Part shown: piece by piece, positions 56,691-64,000 of the stretch
Layout: each line of letters begins with the position of its first letter
Position numbering within the stretch: the first letter of the stretch is position 1
Assembly (NCBI RefSeq): GCF_963678635.1
Contig: NC_087063.1
Span: forward strand, 7,658,386 to 7,722,385
Direction of reading: 5' to 3'
From: Symsagittifera roscoffensis
Taxonomy: Eukaryota > Xenacoelomorpha > Acoela > Convolutidae
DNA length: 64,000 nucleotides
Made by a program: the position numbers and the translations under genes
The notes under the pieces: model-generated
Database searches by the model: none
What the model saw: only the letters and a program-made list of their open reading frames with translations
Told to the model about the DNA's origin: nothing

Positions 56691-57700
56691 TTTTACAAGT
56701 AAAAAAAATGCAGGTGGGGGGGGAAGAGCCCAAATGTGGAGGGGAAGTGAAAAAGAGCCATTATCATTATTATGGAATTTAGCATGTCAATTAGTTGCCC
56801 AATTTGGCTCCATTTTCCACTCCCAATTTCAAGTTTTACATTTTCCTAGTTGTCTAACATGTTATTATGGTTGATTGCGTGATGTTGAGATGAAATCTAT
56901 TCAGAACAAATGTGCTCAAAAGAGTTATTAAGATCATCATGCAAAATTTCACAAAATTTTGAGGCTTTTTCCGCCTTCCATCAACTTTCAGTTTTTCCAA
57001 TTTTTCAGTTGTTGTATTATGACTAAACGCATTTTATTGCATTATGAATATATTAAATAGCTTTTCAAAGTTGAATTTGAAAAATGATAAGGAGACTGGA
57101 AAAGAGCCAAACATAGTTACAAAAAAAACCTGCAGATGACAACAATCAGACTGAAAATTCGTAAAAAAAAGGGTTTTGTAAATTTAAAAAATATAAAAAA
57201 AAAAAACAAATTTATTAATTCTTGTTATTAAATAGTTTCTATAACGCTGAATTTCTTTGTTCTTGAACTTTTTCCTCGCCGTTTGGAGGCGAATGGTACC
57301 TTGCCCACAAATTGATGGATAAAACTGGAACTTTTGCTTCTAAAATGTTGTAAAATGTTGATTTCATGTTGGATCCTTTTTTACCAAGATTGACATATTG
57401 GTATTGACTCTCAAAGCCAAACTGGAGTATTCATTTTCACTGACCGCACTAGAGATTTCAAACCGAATCCATTTGTTTATTTGAGAAATTTTGCCGTGCA
57501 TACGTCTGGATAATTTTGAAATCTTTTGTAGCATCATGTGGACCAATGGTTTGCAGTCAATTTTTCGACTCTGGTTGAGTGGTAGTGAAATAGGCGTCCC
57601 AGGAAGAAGTTGTTGAGGGTCCTATGATAATCCAAGGCCGCTTGCTCGATCACCCTGCAACTTTTACGCAACCTAAGCTTTCAAAAAGTATTCTTTGTAA

Positions 57701-57795
57701 GAGTTATAATATAGTTGAAAGATGCCCGAGGGAAAAAGAGCCCGGCCCGATGGCGGCTCTTTTGCCCGAGGCCATCTTCAACTATGTTCTTACTG
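57701..57795. repeat. Long hairpin
   Basis: Left arm tatagttgaaagatgcccga and gggaaaaagagcc pairs with right arm ggctcttttgcccgag and gccatcttcaactatg around a loop of about 12 bases (57743-57754). A few mismatches and bulges. Its arms carry the same GAGCC/GGCTC motif as the MITE ends. Confidence 0.7.
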
Positions 57796-58467
57796 TTGTA
57801 ATAGTATGTTTTTGATCTTTCTGAGGGAAAGATGCCAGAAAATATCGAAAGAGCCCGGAAAATTGTGAAAGCGCCCGGAAAAGTGCGCAAAACTATGCAA
57901 ATGGTTTATTTTTTTCTTTCATGTGTTCTAATGTTTCATTTTTTATGCATGCCTTATCGTGAAAGACACAGGTGAAAGAGCAAAAAAATACTTTTCTTTG
58001 ACTATCAGCCTTTTCCCGCCAATTTATTCGAGAATGACACTACGTGCTTTGACTCAAGGTTAATGGAATAACTCTGGAAAAGCAAACAAAAATCTATAAA
58101 AGATAGAAGCACTTTTTGGCTTTTTCCAAACCCTCCCAACCTGCTAGCTTTTTGCAACTTAAAAAAACTTTCACCTTGTCCAATTCATTGTTATGAAAAT
58201 TGACACGCTCACTAATTAGGCCATGACAAACATTTTTAGTCGTCATTTTTAACTTGCAAACCCGCTCATTCTCATCCAAACCATAAAATTGATGCTCGTA
58301 CGAGGTGTCGGGGGGGGGGGGGGGGTTGTGAGAAAAAAGACCCAAGCTTTTTTCTCACCCCCGTTCCACATACATAAGCATCAAAAGCTCCTTCACCCAA
58401 CCCCCCCCCCCCCACCTCACATAAGCATTAATTTTATGATGTAAAGAGGGGTTTCTAAAGAGAGGTT

Positions 58468-58655
58468 GGCTCTTTTTCCTGTTCCCCGCACCTCACACGA
58501 GCATCAATTTTATGATGAAACGAGGTGTTTTACAAGGTAGACCATGAAGACTAAATATGTTTTTCATTGCCTAAATAGTTTTCATAACATTCGGATAATG
58601 GGAACACAATTTTACTTGTAAAATTTTGCAGGTGGAGGGGGAAGGAAAAAGAGCC
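58468..58655. mobile_element. GGCTCTTTTTCC-type MITE copy
   Basis: 188 bp bounded by GGCTCTTTTTCC and GGAAAAAGAGCC with the family core. Flanking bases do not form a target duplication. Confidence 0.75.
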
Positions 58656-59639
58656 CGGCCCTTTTCCACAGTCCCCCATACTTGAATTTCATTTTTGAAA
58701 AACTATCTTTAAGTTGCCATAGTCTAATGAAATTTTGCGTGATGAGCAAGCTAAATATTGTGAATTTAATTGTTCTTCAAACTTTTCATCGTACGATCAC
58801 GCATTCAGCCATAGTAATTCGTAAAACAACTAAGAAAATTGAAATTATGAAAACATGGGAGGGGGGTTACAAGAGAAATTTTGAGGTGGGGGATAGGAAA
58901 AAGAGCTTTTTTTTACCTGCAAACTTTCATCTACGTGATGTTCATATCTTGAGGAGAACCCAACAACCTGCGAAGTCTTAAAAATAAATTTTTTTTCTGT
59001 TAACATTGTCCGATTGTCATGAAAATTGACATGCAAATAAACTAGGCTATGACAAACATATTTGGTTTTCATAATTAACCTTGTAAAATCACTCGTTAGA
59101 CCATAAAATTGATGCTCATGTGAGGTGGGGGGGAAGGAAAAAGAGCTCATTTTTTAAAATAATTATTTTAATTTCCCATATTTTGCAACATAATTTAATT
59201 TCATTTTTGAAAAACTATCTTTAGGTTGTCATAGTCTAATGAAATTTTGCATGATGAGCAAACTAACTATTGTGAAGACATTTGTTGTTCAAACTTTACA
59301 TCGTACGATCACGCATTCAGTCATAATAATTCGTAAAACAACTAAGAAAATTGAAATTATGAAAACATGGGGAGGGGGGGTTATAAGAGAAATTTTGAGG
59401 TGGGGGATAGGAAAAAGAGCTTTTTTTTACCTGGAAACTTTCATCTAAGTGATGTTCATATCTTGAGGAGAACCCAAAAACCTGCGAAGTGTTAGAAGTA
59501 ATTTTTTTTTCTGTTCATATTGTCCGATTGTAAAAAAATTGGCATGCGGACTGATTGGGCCATCACAAACATATTTGTTATTCATCATTAACCTTGTAAA
59601 ACCCCTCGTTACTCTATAAAATTGGTGCTTATGTCAGTT

Positions 59640-60055
59640 TGGGGGGGGGGTTTGCACTGGAAGGAAAAAGAGCCAAAAGATATTCATCCAACGCGCAATG
59701 AAAAAGAGATTAAAGCACGTGATATTCCTCCTGAAGAAACTAAAATTGACACGGATTGGTTCAAGTATTGAACATGACATCTAAATTGCAGGTGCGTATA
59801 GCACACCTGGTAGGATGCAAGCCCAAAAGACCAGGGTCCTTGGTTCGATTCTGTGATAAGCAGGTTTCGCAGAGGAGAGGTTTCAATCTGCACGTGATGG
59901 GAAGGATGGGTTAGGCATAACTCGACAGGGTTTAAAGGAACCCTCTGAATTGTGCGCGTAGGCAGACTATAAACAGCCATGAGTCCAAGGGTCAGTGGGT
60001 ATCCCCCCAGTGTGGCAAAGGGTTGAGACTACGGTTAAACCCCAAATTTTTTTTC
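59640..60055. repeat. SINE-containing duplication, copy 1
   Basis: About 0.4 kb that recurs at about 61845-62240. It contains a polymerase III A-box-like TAGCACACCTGGTAGG (from 59799) and B box GGTTCGATTC (59842-59851) about 30 bp apart, then a non-tRNA body ending near a T-rich tract. This is the layout of a tRNA-derived SINE head. The upstream 120 bp are shared too, so the duplicated unit exceeds the SINE itself. Confidence 0.7.
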
Positions 60056-60071
60056 GATCGGGGAGAGGATC

Positions 60072-60202
60072 TTTTTCTTTTCCCCTCCCCCACCTCACAC
60101 CAACATAAATTTTATGGTCTAACGATTGGTTTTACAAGCATAATTAATTTCATGACAATCAAAAGATAAAAATTTGCAGGTAGGGGGGGAACGAAAAAGA
60201 GC
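60072..60202. mobile_element. Shortened GGCTCTTTTTCC-type MITE
   Basis: Core-deleted copy: left end atctttttcttttcccctccccc, right end ggtaggggggg then gaacgaaaaagagcc. Target duplication not recognised. Confidence 0.55.
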
Positions 60203-60925
60203 CACCAAATTTTACAAGTAGAACTTTAACTTGAGAAGGGGGGAGGAAAAGGCCGAAGATTCTCTTCGAAACATTTCGACTGTCTCCTCACAGTTTAAAC
60301 TTTGTTTTTATATATTTTTTTTACCTGTGGCCAGTTGCGTGCGCAGAAATTTTTCCTAGGTTTTTTGGTTTTTTTTTCAGTTTCCAACACCGCTTGTAAA
60401 ATTTCAAAATAGAGCTGTTCAAAAATTGTTCACAGGCATTTTGCATGTAAGAATTTTTGTGAAAATTTGTTCACCTGTTTACGCTGACATCTTTTAATGC
60501 AGTTTTAAACATGAGAAGTTATTAAAAAATAAATTTTCATATTATATCTTTCCGAAAAATCAAAGGGGGGAATTGGAAAAAAAGCAATGTTGTCCAATAT
60601 CTGTTTTCAGAGATTGTCGACTGATTTGGAAACCAGGCATCAGCCACAATTAAACAATGAAATCACACGAATGAGATCTGAGAAAAGTTCCATTGATTTG
60701 TTAAGCGATGTAATAATCATAAAAAACTCAAACAATAAAAGTTCTCTGTAATTTTTGATTTCATAGCAAATTTTATGCAATCTATATTTTCAAAATGTTT
60801 TTTTTTTACTATCAGCCTTTTTCCCGCCGATTTCTTTAATTTCTACGTATATGACATCACGCGCTTTGACTCAAGGTTAATGGAATGTCTGTGGAAAAGC
60901 AAACAAAATCTATAAAAGCTAGAAG

Positions 60926-61128
60926 GGCTCTTTTTCCTTTTCCCCCCACCTGCAATTTTTTACTAAAAAAGGTTCTGTTGACATTGTTTGATCGTTATGA
61001 AAATTGACATACGGACTGATTAGGCTGTGACAAACATATTTGGTCTCCATAATTAACCTTGTAAAACCACTCGTCACACCATAAAATTGATAGTTATCTG
61101 AGGTGGGGGGGGGGAAGGAAAAAGAGCC
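60926..61128. mobile_element. GGCTCTTTTTCC-type MITE with perfect 8-bp target duplication
   Basis: 203 bp with inverted ends GGCTCTTTTTCCTTTTCCCC and GGGGAAGGAAAAAGAGCC. Flanking duplications GCTAGAAG at 60918-60925 and 61129-61136. The paralogous stretch at about 58098-58117 shows the same flank without an insertion. The 8-bp duplication is consistent with hAT-like transposition. Confidence 0.92.
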
Positions 61129-61506
61129 GCTAGAAGCTTTTTTGGCTCTTTTTCCAGACCCTCCCAAACTGCGAACTTTCTACATTTTAAATTTTTCACC
61201 TTGTCCACTTCAATGTTATGTAAATTGACACGATGACTAACTAGGCCATGACAAAGTTTTTTAGTCTTCATTTTTAACCTTGTAAACCCACTCATTCTCA
61301 TCGAAACCATAAAATTTATGCAAGTACGAGGTGGCGGGGGGAGGTCTGCATGTCAATTTTCATAACGATCGGACAATGTGAACATTAGTTTTACTTGTAA
61401 AAAATTGCAGGTGGGGGAAAGAAAAAAAGCCTACGCCCCTTCACCCCCCCCCCCCTCACAACGTGCGAAAATTAGAAATAATTTTTCTGTTCCCATTATC
61501 CGATTG

Positions 61507-61707
61507 GGCTCTTTTTCCTCCCCCCCCCACCTCTCACGAGCTTCAATATATTAGTGTAACGAGTGGTTTTACAAGGTTGAGTATGAAAATCAAATATGTT
61601 TGTCGTGGCCTTAGTAGTCTATATGTAAATTTTCATAAGAATCGGACAATGTGGTCAACAAATTTACATATAAAATTTTGCAGGTGGGGGGAAAAGGAAA
61701 AAGAGCC
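61507..61707. mobile_element. GGCTCTTTTTCC-type MITE inserted into another copy
   Basis: 201 bp bounded by GGCTCTTTTTCC and GGAAAAAGAGCC, flanked by TCCGATTG at 61499-61506 and 61708-61715. The flanking sequence is itself the core of another copy of the family (ccattatccgattg, then gttaaaaaaattgacatgcgg), so this is a nested insertion. Confidence 0.92.
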
Positions 61708-61844
61708 TCCGATTGTTAAAAAAATTGACATGCGGACTGCTTGAGCCATTAACCACATTTGGTTTTCATAATTAACCTTGTAAAACCCCTCGTTACTCTG
61801 GTGCTTATATGAGGTTGAGGGGGGGGAGGGGTTGGTACCGGCAG

Positions 61845-62240
61845 AAAAAGAAGAGCCAAATGATATTCATCAAACGCGCAATGAAAAAGAGCTTAAGAGC
61901 ACGTGCATTTCCTAAAGAAACTTAAGTTGACACGGATTGGTTCAAGTATCGAACATATCATCTAATTTGCAGGTGCGTATAGCACAACTGGTAGGATGCA
62001 AGCCCAAAAGATCAGGGTCCTTGGTTGGATTCTGTGATAAGCAGGTTTCGCAGAGGAGAGGTTTCAATCTGCACGTGATGGGAAGGCTGGGTTGGGCACA
62101 TCTTGGCAGGGTTTAACAGAACCCGCTGAATTGTGCGCGTCGGCAGACTAGAAACAGCCATGAGGTCATGGGTCAGTGGGTATCTGCCCAGTATGGCAAG
62201 GGTTGCGACTACGGTTGAAACCCAATTTTTTTTCGATCGG
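61845..62240. repeat. SINE-containing duplication, copy 2
   Basis: Second copy of the 59640 unit. The A box is well kept (TAGCACAACTGGTAGG, from 61980) but the B box has changed to GGTTGGATTC (62023-62032), so its internal promoter is probably impaired. Confidence 0.7.
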
Positions 62241-62335
62241 GAAGAGGAAGATTCTGTTCCTCACTTTTCCACTTTCTACCCACAGTTCAAACGTTGGCTC
62301 TTTTTTTACCCCCCCCCCCCCCCATATTTCACATT

Positions 62336-62537
62336 GGCTCTTTTTCCTCCCCCCCCCACCTCACACGAGCATCAATTTTATGGTGAAACGAGTGATTTAA
62401 ATGGTTAATTATGAAGACCAAATATGTTTGTCATGGCCTAATTAGTCCGTATGTCAAATTTCATAATAATCAAACAAAATAACAGTAAATTTACTTGTAA
62501 AATTCTGCAAGTGGTGGGGGGAAAAGGAAAAAGAGCC
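62336..62537. mobile_element. GGCTCTTTTTCC-type MITE with perfect 8-bp target duplication
   Basis: 202 bp with inverted ends, flanked by TTCACATT at 62328-62335 and 62538-62545. Full core of the family is present. Confidence 0.92.
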
Positions 62538-62589
62538 TTCACATTTGTTATGTGTTTTTTTCTCAGTTGTCTTACGTGTTATTGTGGCT

Positions 62590-62728
62590 GGCTCTTTTCC
62601 AGTGTCCCTCCCCCTCGGAAAAATATGGCTCGTTTTAATGCAGTTGTTTTTGAGAAAAGTCATTTTAAATTGATTCCCATATATTGAATTTCAGAAGAAG
62701 AATCAAATGGGGGAACTGGAAAAGAGCC
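62590..62728. mobile_element. GGCTCTTTTCC-type MITE, variant 2, nested
   Basis: 139 bp from GGCTCTTTTCCAGTGTCCC to GGGGGAACTGGAAAAGAGCC. Flanking 8-mers TTGTGGCT and TTATGGCT differ at one base. The surrounding sequence resembles 56280-56312, where no insertion is present. Confidence 0.8.
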
Positions 62729-63250
62729 TTATGGCTGAATACGTGATGTTGCAATGTAATGTATGAAGAACAATAGTTCACATCTGTTCTTTATTGTTAG
62801 TTTGATCACCATTCAAATTTTCATTACATTATGACAACGTGGCTCTTCACCCCACCTCACACAAGCATCAAATTCACGGTGTAACGAGTGATTTTACAAG
62901 GTTGGTTTTTTCGAGGTTGATTATGAAGAGAGTTTTTCAAAACCGAAACTTAAATTCAAAAGTGGGGGGGGGGGAGAGGCTAGTGGAAAAAGGCCAAACT
63001 TTCTATTTTTACAATTGTTTTACCTGTTATTGTGGCTACATGTGTGGGCTCTTTTTTATTTTCATACATAACCAAGTACAACTTTTGAGCTCTTTTCTAC
63101 CCCCCCCCCCAATTGAATATCAATTTTAAAAAACTAACTTTACCTGGTCATAATGTATTGAAAATTTACATGGTGAACAAACTAACTATTCAGAACACGT
63201 TTCTATTTCTGACATTGCATCGTAAAATCACGCGGCTCTTTCCACTCTCC

Positions 63251-64000
63251 CACTACCCCTCGTAAAATTAAAAAAAAATTGAGGTAAGAATGATATCTAG
63301 GTGATGATAGGGAAGGAAAAAAAGATGCATTAAGTGTTTGGACTAAATATTATGATTTTCCTGCCTTTTTAGCCCAATTGCGAGTTTTTATTTGAAATTC
63401 TATGTTTCCAGAAATGGTATTCGGACTGATTAGGCAAAAAAACATTGACTCCAGTAGTTGTGGGTAACTTGTGGACTGCTATCAATCAAATCGTCTGGTT
63501 TCTTGCACTCGTCTGGTTTTTTATACATACTCCTGGTCGCTTAATTCTTCTTCGAAGCTTGATTTCCCAAAAACAAACGTTCAGACTAGCTGCTAGCTCG
63601 CTGCACCACTTTTTCAAAACCTTTTCAACTACCTTTTAAAAGCCTGTTTTACCGTTTTGCCTCGCTTTTATACCTGGTTTGGGTTTCAAACCCAAAACTG
63701 TAATCGCTGACAAAACGTGTCAGGTCAAACTTTGCCCGTTCAAAACTATATATATATATATATATATAATTAGCTGATAGCGCAATTAACAACTTCAATA
63801 GTAGACACCGGAGTAACCAGTTTAACGCGTTACCTCCAAACCAGCTAAAGAACACATTAACTGAGGAACATAACAAGTAGGCAACCGTTTTTTGTAAATG
63901 GAAGGGTACCGACGACAATTACAGTGGATTAATCAGAATTTTTTTGTTAATAAAATCATAAGCGACATTTTTTTAGGAGAAACCAGAACGATTTTACCTT
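63251..64000. other. Unannotated end of the window with a TA microsatellite
   Basis: No gene supported. A perfect TA run of about 22 bases lies at 63747-63768. A minus-strand open frame of 89 codons runs across it but has no recognisable features. Confidence 0.5.

Larger units (their letters stand above)
56437..63250. repeat. Nested cluster of GGCTCTTTTTCC-type MITEs
   Basis: At least ten full or partial copies in both orientations share a terminal pattern GGCTCTTTTTCC followed by a C-rich run and ACCT, and a core with taacgagtggttttacaagg, attatgaagaccaaatatg and gtcaattttcataa. Homopolymer C and G runs up to about 18 bases mark the ends. Individual well-bounded copies are listed separately. 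No host gene is supported inside the cluster. Confidence 0.85.

Noticed and set aside
63649-63918. Minus-strand frame of 89 codons with hydrophobic segments
   Set aside because: It runs through a TA microsatellite (Tyr-Ile run) and has no coding support.

Overview
This is repeat-rich, mostly AT-rich DNA from an animal nuclear genome. The clearest host gene is the 3' half of an AMPA-like ionotropic glutamate receptor with metazoan GT-AG introns. A second probable host gene encodes a secreted tandem-repeat protein. The phylum cannot be fixed from the window; an aquatic or other invertebrate with a transposon-rich genome is my best inference. A 200-N scaffold gap lies at 41693-41892.

Region 1 (about 80-24240) is a nested composite on the minus strand. 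The outer element is a decayed Penelope-like element (PLE): an N-terminal segment, a reverse transcriptase (RT) with a PHD-like zinc finger between its motifs B and C, and a C-terminal GIY-YIG nuclease, bracketed by roughly 150-bp direct repeats. Inserted between its RT and its nuclease is a giant LTR retrotransposon of about 20.3 kb (LTRs 764-1645 and 20200-21071). In element order (right to left) it has a 2.6-kb leader with a roughly 50-copy 14-bp tandem array, gag, zinc knuckles, protease, a deleted RT and integrase. About 10 kb of post-pol coding sequence follows that resembles no standard retroelement domain except one intact SGNH (GDSL-type) hydrolase and a coiled coil. The post-pol frames abut end to end, separated by single stops or frameshifts. 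I therefore read them as one or two giant polyproteins in decay.

Region 2 (about 24785-33690) is a decayed non-LTR retrotransposon of the CR1/Jockey type on the minus strand. Its ORF1 carries another SGNH-like domain, and it has an APE-type endonuclease and an RT. Four direct repeats of about 1.3-1.6 kb lie upstream of ORF1.

Region 3 (about 34100-47300) holds a 690-bp palindrome, five exons of the glutamate receptor, three copies of a hAT-type MITE (terminal CAGGGGC, 8-bp target duplications), a 0.19-kb direct duplication and the 105-bp-repeat secreted protein gene.

Region 4 (about 47300-64000) has no gene I can support. It holds foldback elements (including a 731-bp Tc1/mariner-like palindrome flanked by TA), a three-copy dispersed repeat, a dense nest of MITEs with termini GGCTCTTTT(T)CC and 8-bp target duplications, and two copies of a tRNA-derived SINE-like sequence.
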